A stretch of DNA of 64,000 bases from Mixophyes australis (GCA_036250195.1 JAVHZZ010000009.1:42189824-42253823); one strand, 5' to 3'. Shown: positions 23,946 to 34,554, counted from the stretch's first letter. Translations and numbers: made by a program. Notes: generated from the sequence alone by a model not told the origin.

Positions 23946-25085
23946 CACATTCAGTGAATATAAAAAGTCTACACACCCTGTATGACTTCCTAGCAGTTTC
24001 CTTGGTTGCGTTTTACTGAGATAGCCATGGTCCACAAGGATCTACTTGTTGAATGGTACCAATCAGGAGAGGGGTGTATAAGGCATAGAGCACTGTGGAA
24101 ACTATCATCTGTAGGTGGAGAAATTGTGGCACAGCAAGAACATTGATCAGGACATCACTCCAAAGTTGATGACAGCACAAGGAAAAAACTGTTCAGAGAG
24201 GCTACCAAGAGGCCTACAGCAACATTAAACGAGCTACAGGAATTTTTGGCAGGAGCTGGTGTCTCCCATCATGTGACAACAATCATGTCTGGGCTATAGT
24301 GTAAGGTGGTAAGACAGAAGTAATTTCACACAAAAAAGAACAGCAAAGCCTATACAACGTTTAGAAAATCATGTAAAATTATGTCTAATGGTCTGATGAG
24401 CTGAAGGCTGAACTTTTTGGCCTTAATTATAAAAGATTTTTTTGTCGCAAATATAACACAGCTCATCACCCAGTCCTACCGGAAAGCATGGTGGTGGTAA
24501 CATCATGCTTTGGGGCTACTTCTCTTCAGTTAGGACATGGGCTATAGTCAAGATAGAGGTCATAAAGAGTAGCTCCAAATATCAAGATATTAATCTTAAG
24601 TGAAAGGGAAATTTCCGACAAGATAACAATCCAAAGCACACATTCAACTAACTCTTCGGTGTAAATGTATCATATAGAGATTTTGACAAATTGCCAATAT
24701 CCGGCGACATTGCATGGTAAATTTAAAGTGGAGATGGCTTTAAAGGCAAAACTTCCCTTTAAGGCTATTGCCACTTTAAATTTACCATGCAAAGCCGCAG
24801 AATATCGGCAATTTGCAAAAATTGCTATTTGATACATTTACCCCCTGGAATGACTTCATAAAAGGAAGATCAAAGTCTTGGAATGACACTGTCTTAGCCC
24901 AGAAAATTTGAAAGTTTGTGGAAAGATATAAATAGGGATGTGCACAAGAGATCCCCCTCACATGTGAGAAGTTATTCAAAAAAGCTCACTATACTAAAAG
25001 CCAAACGTGCTTCAATAGAGTATTAGGTTAGGGGTGTGCACATTTATGTAAACAGGGTAACGTATTTTATTTTCACTTTTCTTTG
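23946..25085 (+). mobile_element. Degenerate Tc1/mariner element
   Basis: The left end TGAATATAAAAAGTCTACAC and a related inverted right end around GGGGTGTGCACATTTATGTA frame a Tc1-type body. Transposase text is recognisable at the DNA level, for example AAGCATGGTGGTGGTAACAT, AACAATCCAAAGCACACATT and CATAAAAGGAAGATCAAAGT. Stops and shifts interrupt every frame. A foldback MITE sits inside at 24658-24846. Confidence 0.75.
24658..24846. mobile_element. Foldback MITE nested in Tc1
   Basis: The arms carry GTAAATGTATCATATAGAGA and TAAATTTAAAGTGG, with complements at the far end (ATTTGATACATTTACCCCC). It interrupts Tc1 text between AAAGCACACATTCAAC and GGAATGACTTCATAAAAGG. The ends belong to the GGGGTAAATGTAT group. 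Confidence 0.8.
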
Positions 25086-25889
25086 CTGACCATGGCTGTC
25101 CCAAAATTTCTTTAGTTAATGCCAAGTGTATGCCAATTAGAGATGCTCAGACTCGGTTCTCCAAGAACCGAGTCCACCCAAACTTTGCAGATCCGAGTAC
25201 CGAACCAAGCCGGCTAGGTAATTTCGCTCGCCCTCAGAAGTGAAAACAAGGCAAAACGTCATTGTTGCATCGAGGGATCTTGTGCGTTTTGGATTCTATA
25301 AGTACCGCTATCCACGGCGATCTAGCACCATATCACAGAGAGACTCACAAGTGGTAGCACAGTTCTTGGCAGTCTCTAGTGCAGTTGGGCAGCATCATAT
25401 CTAAAACAGAAAGAGGAGGGGTAGCAGTTTTCTTAAAAGTCTCCAGTGACATTCTACTAAGTTATAGCTCACACAGAAACAGGAAAGGTCCCAGTGTTGT
25501 TGCCAGTCTACAGTCTACGTGCCATTGCTCCATTGCTAATTGTCATTGCTGAAATAGAAATAATAGGGCTGTCAGTGTTCTTCAAAATCTGGCTTCACAT
25601 TGTGCTGTGTTATTATAGCTCAAACAGAAACAGGAGATGTGTCAGTGTTTGGTGCTCAAACAGAAATTCAAATACTAGTGCTGGCAATGTTTATAAAAGT
25701 TTCCAGTGACATTTTACTGTGCCAAAGCTCATACAGAAAAAGGATAGGTGGCAGTGTCCTTGTCACTCTCCAGTCTACAGTAACATTGTTCTTGTCATTC
25801 TCCAGTCTCACTGCCGTTGGTCACACAGAAACAGAGGTAGCAGTGTTCTTGTCAATGTCTAGTCTCAGTCATGATAATACTAATCCCTT

Positions 25890-26558
25890 TGTTAGGAGCC
25901 GCGGCGGCTCTGGGCACCGCCGCGACTCGCTCCCCTCTGTCTCCCGGCATCCCGGACGTAACTTCTGCCTTACCCCAACCGTTGCACGGTTGGGACGCTA
26001 TTAGATGCAGTACCGCGTCCCGGTATTCAGGGTAGCCGGGCGTGCGCGCTAATCAATACCTTAGCCTCAGGTGGCTAAATGTAGGTCCTGCCCCAGTCCC
26101 TTTCCATTGGCTAGGGCGCATTTATAAGGCAGGGAGAGGCAATCCTCCCTGCCGGTTATAGTTCCTGCTTGCTGCTACTAGCCTGCTATAGTTCTTGCTC
26201 TTGTTACTATTGGATTCGATTTATTGTTGCAGACCTTTGCCTGTTACCTGACTTCGTTTGATTGCCTGTGCCCCTAGACCCTTTTGTCTGGACTCCTACG
26301 TTGCTGATTAGCCTGTGACCTCTGACCTCGGTTTTGTTTACTGGATATTCTGTCTGCTGCCGGCCCTCGACCCTTGCCTGGATTTCACTCTGCTATTTTC
26401 TCCTTTTCGCTATTGCTGGGTTCTCTCCAGTCAGTACACAACTCACGACCCTCAGCTGTCTGCGTCCAAGTCTGTCCCCACCACTAGGGGCTCCAGCAAA
26501 AAACAGACTTCTGGGTAGACTCCCGGTTTTGTGTTGCTGGCTGTTGGGGTTTCTAACA
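25890..26558 (+). mobile_element. Solo LTR (LTR retrotransposon)
   Basis: The unit begins TGTTAGGAGCC and ends TTTCTAACA, giving the TG...CA ends and short inverted repeat of an LTR. It is flanked by CCCTT and CCCTC, a 5 bp duplication with one mismatch. TTTATAAGGC near 26129 is a good TATA box. It is GC-richer than its surroundings and has no internal region, so it is a recombined solo LTR. The family was not identified. Confidence 0.72.
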
Positions 26559-26604
26559 CCCTCTACGTCATGTCCTAAAGCCTATGCATAGTGGTTTTAA
26601 GTCA

Positions 26605-27595
26605 GGCAAACAGAAATGTAAAAAAAAAAAAGCTTTCACTTTTTTTAAAGAAAAAAACACTAATAAAGGTGAAAGTTTACTGTAGAAAAACATAAAATTG
26701 CCAACATGCCATTCTACCCAAATTATTAACAAGCATCAGCTAGCTCCCTTCTCTCAGCTGGATCCCAACACCAGCAATCTACACTGTCATCATCCTCACC
26801 CTCATCAGTGTCTACATCATCCTTACACAATACTAATTCATCCCCACTGGAATCCCCCATTACAGAAGTCTCTGTACTTTGATGTACTTGCCGGAAATGG
26901 CCTTCCCCATGGAATTTGTAGTTCCTTTTATGACAGAGCTGTCACGTTTTTTGGGCAATTCGTTTACACCAGACCCGATATCAAAATGTTGTGCTGACTC
27001 ATCTGCATCCCCACTGGGTGTCTTGGGAAAGCTAAGTTTTTTTTCTAGCAGCAGTTGCCAAAGAAACTGAGGGAGAATGTGTCGCCGTGTCATGTACCAC
27101 TTGAGCTGTCAGCTTGCTCATTGCATCTCTTGAAATCTTGGTCACCTGGGAAGAAAGAAGACATGGCTCATAAACCCAGTATCATGCACAATTGGCAAAA
27201 TGTAGTAATCCGATTTCAAGATGTTGATAACTCTCGGATCCTGGCAAAGCGAATAAAGTACTTGATCTACAAGTCCTACAAAGTTAGCGGAATTGCTTAG
27301 TTTCATCTCCTCCTTCAATATCTCTTGCTGCTTTTCCAAAAGTCTAATTAGGGGAATCACTTGACTCAATCTAACAGTGTCTGAACTCACTTCACAGATG
27401 ACTACTTACAGGGCCACCTTAACAACTTTATGGGCCCCCGGGCAATGCAGTGTACCGGGCCCCTAAAAAAAAAAAAAAAAATTATATATATATATATATA
27501 TATATAAATAGTGTGTGTGTGTGTGTGTAAAAAAAATATATATGTATGTAAAAAAAACGTGATTATATATATAATAATTTTTTTTTTACATATAT

Positions 27596-27654
<59 letters not shown>

Positions 27655-28400
27655 GGGGCCCCCTTAACTTACCTTAAGTCCGATCCTCTTCTTTTTTCCG
27701 CGCCGCTGAGTCTCTTCTGCCCTCTTCCGTGCTGTGGTTGCAGTGAATGCTGGGCGTGACATCACGCCCAGCATTCACTGCGAGCACAGCATGGAAGAGG
27801 GGACCAGGGAGGGGGCTGGATCACCGCTGATGTGACCGCAAGGTAAGTATTTTTTTTTTTTTTTTTTTAAAAAATGTTGTTTTTTTTTAGATTCGGACAG
27901 GCCCCCCTTGCCTGCAGGGCCCCCGGGCACCTGTTTATCGTGCCCAATGGAAGAAATGGCCCTGACTACTTAGAGTGGATTCAGCACCTTGCACAACACG
28001 AAAAGTATTCTCCACTGTGCTATACTATAGTACATTCCCTCTCAAATTCGATTCTTCTTGCAGCAGCTGCAATCTCCTTTATTATGTTGCAGGATGCCTA
28101 AATTGACCCAACTTATTTCTGGACACAGACAGCATCTCCTGCATGTAAGTGTAATTTTTTAAATAGCTCAATACTATCAAGTTGATTGTGTGAGCAAAAC
28201 AGGGAATGTGATGGAATTCTCCCAGCTGTAATGCTCTCACAATATTGATGGCGTTATCACAAATGACATATCCTCAGGAGAGTCCAAGCGGGTTAAGCCA
28301 TGTTTCAATGACATCCCTTACTTTTTCAAACAGGTTGTCAGCGGTATGCCTCCTAGTGTAGTTGATGATACACAAATGTAGGATGCCACTTTGTATTTGC
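26605..28400 (-). pseudogene. hAT transposase segment, minus strand
   Basis: The complement contains TRRHTADNLFEKVRDVIETW, ICDNAINIVRALQLGEFHHI and PCFAHTINL, which is the second catalytic Asp region. These are followed by LSQVIPLIRLLEKQ, LCQDPRVINILKS and KLSFPKTPSGDADESAQHFD. This is the middle and C-terminal part of a ZBED-type hAT transposase. The BED finger and first catalytic Asp are absent. It is broken by stops and by the MITE at 27409. It forms an inverted pair with the plus-strand copy to its right, including matching 3' flanks (26605-26780 against about 30840-31045). Confidence 0.82.
27409..27964. mobile_element. hAT MITE, CAGGGCCA ends, 556 bp
   Basis: The ends CAGGGCCACC and GGCCCTG are flanked by a perfect 8 bp duplication ACTACTTA (27401-27408 and 27965-27972). 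It interrupts the minus-strand transposase segment. The interior has two TA-rich microsatellite runs (27486-27650) and a long hairpin centred near 27760 whose 20 bp arms around GAATGCTGGGCGTGA are perfect. It is non-coding. Confidence 0.92.
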
Positions 28401-28409
28401 AACAGGATG

Positions 28410-30900
28410 AGGGGGATATTTGTGTAGCTGACGACGGCGCTAATGAGAATGTTAATGAGGATGATGATGAGGGTGGTGTTGTTTGTGTAAGTCCTGCACC
28501 AGTGGTTGCAGTTCTTGCCAGTGATAAATAGAAGGCCATTGTCATGCCTGGGCATAATTCCAAAAAATCCACCTCTTATGTGTGGAATTATTTTTACCCA
28601 ATCCTGACTACAGTTGTCTAGCCATTTGTTGCGTTTGTAAAGCCACATCGACAACACCTTCCTCATCAATATCCTCACTAGTGATCAGAGTTAGTCATGC
28701 ATCCAAGTTGCTAAGGCTAGATGACTTTTCCCCTATCCAGGATTACTCTGAAGAATTATTGAGCATTAGTCTTGCTGCTGCTGCTACTGGGGGTGGATAT
28801 TCAACCCAGAAGTAGACCAAGAAGAAGATAACTAGTAGTTTAAAACAATTGACTGTTAAATAATCCTTTGCAAGAGGAAGCAAGTATGAAATCTGTCACC
28901 CAGTTGCAATCCTATTAGCAAAAGCGCCTTGGCGTGGCGGATGGCTTAAACATACATTTGCAAATGTGTGCAACAAAGACTTTTGCATTTTTATCTACAG
29001 TAGAAATGGCAGATCTGTTGCTGGCTATAGCAGTGTGCTGGGGGAAAAAATGTTGTGTGTATGTTCCTTGCAGGATAACCCCACCCTTTCAAGCACCTGT
29101 TATGGCCTATAAATTGATTTGAGCAGCTTCCACTTCTGTATTTGACTTTTCCCCTTTCCAGGATTACTCTGAAGAATTATTGAGCATTAGTCTTGCTGCT
29201 GCTGCTACTGGGGGTGGATATTCAACCCAGAAGTAGACCAAGAAGAAGATAACTAGTAGTTTAAAACAATTGACTGTTAAACAATCCTTTGCAAGAGGAA
29301 GCAAGTATGAAATCTGTCACCCAGTTGCAAAGCGCACCACAGACACCATGCCGACTATGCTAGTATTAGATCTTCTTCCAATATATACAACTAATGCAGC
29401 TGGTTTTAGAAAGTTAACTGAGTTCCTGTATCCTCGTTTTCAAACTCCATAAGGATACCATTTTACTAGAAAAGCAATTCCTCTCCTCTACCAGAAGGTT
29501 CCATATAATGTAATTTTTGGGCTACAAAATGCCATTCTACCCACTGTACACTTAACCACATATATGTGCACAAGCGGAACTGGACAAGATTATATGACTG
29601 TGACAGGCCACTGGGTTGGTGAATTGCCTTCAGCAGCAGGAATAGCAGCAGCATGTACCCAACAACGCCAGATTATTCCGAGGCAGGCTACTCTGTGTAT
29701 CAGCAGCTTCACTAAGAGGCATACAGATGACAATCTTTTTGAAAAGCTAAGGGATGTCAATGCAACATGGCTTATCCTGTTTGGCCTCTCCTGAGGATAT
29801 GTCATGTATGCTAACGCCACCAATATTGCAGGAGCATTTCAGCTGGGTGAAATCCATCATATTCCCTGTTTTGTTCACACAATCTACTTGGTGGTACAGA
29901 GCTTTCTGAAAAATGACATGGCTTGTAGGAGATGTTGTCTGTGGCCCAAAAACATTCAGGACCTTTTCGGCATTCTGCAACAGCATGTAGGAAATTGCAG
30001 CAGCTGCAAGAACAATTTATTTAGCCCTGCCCGCAAGTGAAGCAAGAGGTGGTAACAAGGTTGAATTCCACACTTTGTATGCTTGTGAGGATGGAGGAAC
30101 AGCGAAAAGCCATCCATTTTTACTCAACAAGCCATGACAGTGGGAAAGGAGGGGGAATGTGTTTTAGTCCTGCACAGTGGAGAATACTTCCCGTGTTGAG
30201 CAAGGTGCTGAAACGATTAAAAGTGGTCACCTGTGAACTAAGTTCAGACACTGATAGCTTGAGCAAAGTGATTCTCTTTATTAGACTTTTGGAAAAGCAC
30301 CTTGAAAAATTGAAGGAGGAGATGAAACAAAGAAATTACACTAAGTATGTCGGACTTTTAGATGTAGTGCTTTTATTGCTCCACCAGGATCGAAGAGTTA
30401 TCAACTTCTGGAAATCGTATCTCTACATCTTGGCGACGATGCTTGATCCTAGGTTTAAGAGCTATGTCTTTTCTTTATTTCCCACTGTCCCTGATCACAA
30501 GAGATGCAATTAGCTCCCGATGAGCAAATTGACAGCTGAAGCGTTACCAGACACTACGACGTCCCATCCTTCAGTTTCTCAGGCTACTGCTGCTAGGAAA
30601 AAACAAAGCTTTTCTAAGAGACCCAGGGATGATACAGATGATTCAGCAGAACATTTTGACATTTATTCTGGTCTAAAAGAATTGTCCAAAAATCGTGACA
30701 GCTCTGTCTTAAAATATAACTACAAATTCCACGAGGAAGGTCTTTACTGGCATTTAGATGAAAGTACAGAGACTTCTGTAATGGTGGATTCCAGCAGGGA
30801 TAAATTAGTATTGTGCGATAATGATGTAGACACTGATGAGGGTGAGGATGATGACCATGTAGATTGCAGGTTTTGGGATCTAACTGAGAGAAGGAGTTAG
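28410..30900 (+). pseudogene. hAT transposase, plus strand, broken
   Basis: Recognisable blocks run in order. KAIVMPGHNSKKSTSYVWNY marks the BED finger start at about 28530. LKQLTVKQSFARGSKYEICH comes next, then TYMCTSGTGQDYMTVTGHW, with the first catalytic Asp position read as Y. These are followed by ATNIAGAFQLGEIHHIPCFV, HTIYLVVQS, TLCMLVRMEEQRKA, LSKVILFIRLLEKHLEKLKE, LHQDRRVINFWKS and LATMLDPRFKSYVFSLFP. Many stops and frameshifts are present, and part of the N-terminal region is duplicated. It retains the middle segment that the copy at 59967-62589 has lost. A C-terminal acidic tail is followed by the family's 3' UTR. Confidence 0.85.
28722..29330 (+). repeat. 188 bp direct duplication inside the hAT transposase
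   Basis: Positions 28722-28909 and 29143-29330 are identical except for about two bases. They are separated by 233 bp of unrelated DNA. The duplicated part spans the Ser/Leu-rich spacer and the start of the NHxLTVKQSF block of the transposase. Confidence 0.9.
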
Positions 30901-31054
30901 CTGATGCTGGAATGCCTATTAATATTTGGGTAAAATGACATGTTGGCAATTCTATTTTTTTCAACAGTAAAGTTTCACCTTTATTACAGATGTGTTTTTT
31001 TCTTTAAAAAGTTAAAAGCATTTTTTTTACATTTTTGTTTTTGACATTTATGTT

Positions 31055-31431
31055 ACAGAGACTTCTGTAATGGTGGTTTCCTGCAGGGTTGAATTAATAT
31101 TGTTTTAGAATGATGTACACACTGATGAGGGTGGGGATGAGGCTGAAGATGATGACAACTACATCTTGACACTGTAGAGTTCATTGACAGGACTGTACCT
31201 TAGCTGCCTTAAGCCAATTGTTACCTTGTTTTGTGGGGGGCCCAAACAAACTAAGCCCTGCAGCCACAAAAGTGGCACTCCTTGTCGCTGAAGTGCTTGG
31301 TTTGTTAAACTGTACATGTCCTTTTCAATATCCATTATAAGGGTGAGTGGGAGTGTCCCAAGGACAATTAAATCTTGCACTAATTTTCCTTTCAGCTACC
31401 GCTGTGTGCCAATGTTACCTACATGTTCTAT
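31055..31431 (+). repeat. hAT family 3' UTR, copy 1
   Basis: The segment begins with a second copy of the acidic C-terminal coding tail (ACAGAGACTTCTGTAATGG, also near 30766). It continues with GGGGGGCCCAAACAAACTAA, TTGTCGCTGAAGTGCTTGG and TACATGTCCTTTTCAATATC. This matches 62620-62780 in the large hAT element. The hairpin formed by the CAAACAAACxxAxCxxTTCAGC text and its complement is conserved. Confidence 0.8.
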
Positions 31432-31975
31432 AAGTGCTGAAGTTTGTTTTCAAACATCTTTTCAATTGCTTCTTTCTCGTACTGTGACCACATACTTTGT
31501 TTTTCACTGGGTTCACCATCTCCAACTGTGTTATAGGAGTACTCTGGGTGACTGCGATCTCCTCGTCTTCATCTTCCAAATCTTTGTCTGCAGGGGCCAG
31601 TGACACACCCATTTGTTTTCTCAGGTCTCTTAGCTGTTTTTTAAACTGGACATATTTATCATCCTGTCTCGGGACCTCCTCTGTATTATTCTTCTGAGGC
31701 GCAGTGTATCTCTCATGCGCAAGCTCTCTTAAATCTTGGATCTCATCCAGCAGGTCACATTTTAATTTAAGTATGGTCTCCTCAACTGCATCTATATATT
31801 GGTTTAAATCTCTGTTCAATACAGCATATTCCAACATGACAAATTCCATGCTGCCCACATGCTCCGTGTCACAGTCTATTTGAAGCAGATGTAATGCCAC
31901 TCCAGTTGTAATATCCATTCCTGTGTCTATATAAGTTTGGCAGTTTTTTAAGGGATGAGAGGGAGGTATCCACAG
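31432..31975 (-). pseudogene. NSMCE2: NSMCE2 (SUMO ligase MMS21/NSE2) intronless fragment
   Basis: The complement has an open frame of 167 residues at 31415-31918, of which about 140 align to NSMCE2, the SUMO E3 ligase of the SMC5/6 DNA-repair complex. Diagnostic blocks are VMLEYAVLNRDLNQYIDAVE, DKYVQFKKQLRDLRKQMG, EDEDEEIAVTQS and LEMVNPVKNKVCGHS. SVDTSLSSLKK and QTYIDTGMD extend it upstream after a one-base frameshift. It covers the coiled-coil SMC5-binding region and the beginning of the SP-RING. The first SP-RING cysteine segment (FTCPI in the human protein) is shortened, and a frameshift after CGHS ends the match. No introns interrupt a region that spans several exons in other vertebrates, so the source was cDNA-like. 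No poly(A) tail is seen, because the copy is truncated on both sides. It lies antisense to, and between two copies of, a hAT 3' UTR. Confidence 0.85.
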
Positions 31976-32300
31976 AGGACAAGGAGATTAAAGATGCAGC
32001 ACGAGCATACATGGTTTTATGATGTAGAGTTTATTGACAGCACTGTTGGGCTTAAGGCAGCTAAGCTATTAGTAGCTTTTTTTGTGGGGGCCCAAACAAA
32101 CAAAGCACTTCAGCCACAAAAGTGGCACTCCTTGTCGCTGGGGTGCTTGCTTTGTTAAAATGTACATGTCCTTTTCAATATCTTACATACGGGTGGGTGG
32201 GAGGGCCTAAGCACAATTCCATCACCACTTTTCTTTTTTTCTGCCACTGCTGTGTGGCAATGTTTCCTTTGCTATGAACTGCCGTGTGTTTGTGTCTTTG
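31976..32300 (+). repeat. hAT family 3' UTR, copy 2
   Basis: GTAGAGTTTATTGACAGCAC, GTGGGGGCCCAAACAAACAA, GTGGCACTCCTTGTCGCTGG and GGGTGGGTGGGAGGGCCTAA parallel 31166-31400 and 62590-62780. It is in the same orientation as copy 1. The family's terminal repeat, expected a few hundred bases further on, is absent. Confidence 0.8.
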
Positions 32301-33277
32301 CTCTGTCGCTTAGCATTCAACCAGGTCGCTGCAGACTTGGGTTCTTCTCCTTTTCTCCTCTTTACATAGAAAACCAGCATAGCCTTCTACCTGAAATGTG
32401 TTCAGACCATAAATGCCCTTGCTTTCTTTTTGCAGCCATGATCAGTAAATAATATAAGTAATATATTCTCACAACCTTTTGTAATATAAGAGTACAAGGA
32501 GTCAGAATTTTACATAAATTTAATTTGATTGTAACAGAAAATAAAAGGGAATGTAAGTGCAATATTCTGCAAATCATATGTATATTACTGCATGCACTCA
32601 GAAAACTACAGTTCCCTAGAGTGTCTCTGGGAAGTTCAATGCAAATTGTGTCAGCCATTTTGCGGTGGACAAACTACAAACAGTCCCAGGCTGCTCACTA
32701 GAGCCACAGACTGTACTAGAAGCATGCAGAGAGAGTTAGACACTGCAACAAGTTGCAAAAGCCCACAAGAAAACAGGCATTTTGGTGCCAAAATGTACTT
32801 GAAAGCTTCAGGAGTTTCTTGGGGGAAAGGGGAGGAGCCAACAATGGACTGGCTAGTGTGAATTTGGATGTATGACTGCTGACTGGGCTAATAGAGGATC
32901 TTCCCACAAAGAGCCACTGAATGCTATTGCTGAACTACTGCCTGAGGGATGTTTGTATCAAAAATATGTGAAAGCCAGCCCAGAAGGAAGCATCTTTAGA
33001 GTGCAGGAAAAGACCAAGCATGCTAGTGCCCATGAGATGTCAGCAGGACTCATATGAAGACAGATAAGTTTATTTTGATTTGATATATTCACATTATTTA
33101 AGTGAGAAATCAAACTGTTTTGTTAAAACTTTTGAACGGGATTGTTATATCACTATTGAGAGGTTATGCTGTTGTCTGAATGAAGAGTTTTTCAGTTATA
33201 CGGATTACTAAGTGGAGATTGAGTTCTTGTACAAGTAAATAAGCTTCATGTGCTCACTGAAACTTCACTTAAACCTG
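32301..33277. other. Unassigned stretch
   Basis: No diagnostic coding or repeat motif was seen. Two short open frames at 32592-32861 and 32872-33057 lack recognisable features. Confidence 0.35.
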
Positions 33278-33613
33278 TGGATTACAATTTACTCCCTTGA
33301 GTTCTGTCTATAGTAAAGTGTCCCTAGTCTACAGTAATTTCTTCTAAAGCATCTAACCTGAACAAGCTGGATCAATCCTTGTTGCATATCTTCTGATTTT
33401 TGTGTGATAAGTAAAATGGTATAATTGCACTAAAAGTATTGTGATTGATTTGTCTAGATCAGGGGTGTCCAACCTTTTAGCTTCACTGGGCCACATTGGC
33501 AGACGACGAGTTGGTTTGGGCCGCACATAAGATACACTAACAATAACGATAGCTGATCATCCAAATAACCATAGAAAACATAGTTCACATATATATATAT
33601 ATTAGAAAAAAAA

Positions 33614-33646
<33 letters not shown>

Positions 33647-34554
33647 CTAGATATCACTTTTTTTTCAAATCCCCCTATACTTACCTTTCATCACCCTGTT
33701 CAAAAAATCCTCTCTAGTTATTATACTATAATCACTTTTTGTATTGTTTCGATGCAATATCATTTAAACCAGGCATTGTATATCAGGGTGCCCTGACCAG
33801 GCCTGCGGTACCTGACATTTACACCACTGTGACCTCAAATTGTGACCTGTTTTGATAATTACACCACTATGTTAGTTAAGGGATAACAACTGATAATGGG
33901 CCAAAGAGAAGAATATATAATGCCCCATTAGTAATACAAGTAGAAGTATGTAGCAGGGAGATAAGGTCCATGATGCTCCAGGACCAGGTGACTTTTATTC
34001 ACTTGTCAGCGTCCCTTGAAATAATAAAAAAAATCCCCCTTAACTTATCTTTCAATCGGCTTGTTCTCCTGTCCTCTTCTCTTCTTTTCTCCAATTCTGT
34101 GCTGCTGATTGTTCTTCTCGTTCGGGTGTCTCCTCTGTGCTGCGCTCCGCAATGGATGTTGGGTGTGATGACATCACGCCCGACATTCACTGCGAGCGCC
34201 GCACGGAGGAGGAGACAAGGGAGAGAGCCGGAGTACCAGCTGACATGACCGTGTGACCGCAAGGTAAGTAGTTTCTTTTCTTTTTTTTTGCAGGATTTTT
34301 TTTCCATTAAGAGCGCTGCCCCCTTGCCACAACCAAAACTCCTTCTGGGCCACATTTACAGGCGTGCTTGGCCGCATGCGGCCCGCGGGCCGTGGGTTGG
34401 ACAACCCTAGTCTAGATAATCTGCTGCTGCAGCATTTATTGTAATTTTCTAATTAACCCATTAGCAACCGGTTGTCTCTCAAAAGTATTTATCCAGTTAA
34501 ACTCATTTCACTAAAGCACAGTGCTTAACTTCAAAATGAGATATATTTATGCAG
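33278..34554 (+). repeat. Unclassified interspersed repeat, copy A (split by hAT)
   Basis: The text GTGGATTACAATTTACTCCC through TATTGTGATTGATTTGTCTA and, after the hAT insertion, AATCTGCTGCTGCAGCATTT through GCACAGTGCTTAACTTCAAA matches the complement of 37621-37932 at about 85%. No ends typical of LTR or DNA elements were found. Copy B lacks the hAT. Confidence 0.75.
33460..34409. mobile_element. hAT element, CAGGGGTGTCCAACC ends, 950 bp
   Basis: The ends CAGGGGTGTCCAACCTTTTA and the complement TAGGGTTGTCCAACCCACGG form an imperfect terminal inverted repeat. An 8 bp duplication GTCTAGAT flanks it at 33452-33459 and 34410-34417. It has no transposase. The interior at about 34030-34275 is clearly related to 27660-27860 of the CAGGGCCA-ended MITE, including GACATCACGCCC and TGACCGCAAGGTAAGTA. 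A TA run lies at 33588-33645. Confidence 0.92.

Larger units (their letters stand above)
25138..32300 (+). mobile_element. Composite hAT locus, TAGAGATG family, right end missing
   Basis: A 5'-type end, TAGAGATGCTCAGACTCGG, starts at 25138 and is followed by the family's subterminal hairpin and by degenerate repeats at 25330-25880. These repeats contain AGCTCACACAGAAACAGG and CAGTGTTCTTGTCA. Then come a solo LTR, a minus-strand transposase segment with a nested MITE, a plus-strand transposase, and two copies of the family's 3' UTR around an NSMCE2 fragment. No 3' terminal repeat or 8 bp duplication of ATGCCAAT was found, so either several insertions are merged or the right end is deleted. Confidence 0.65.
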
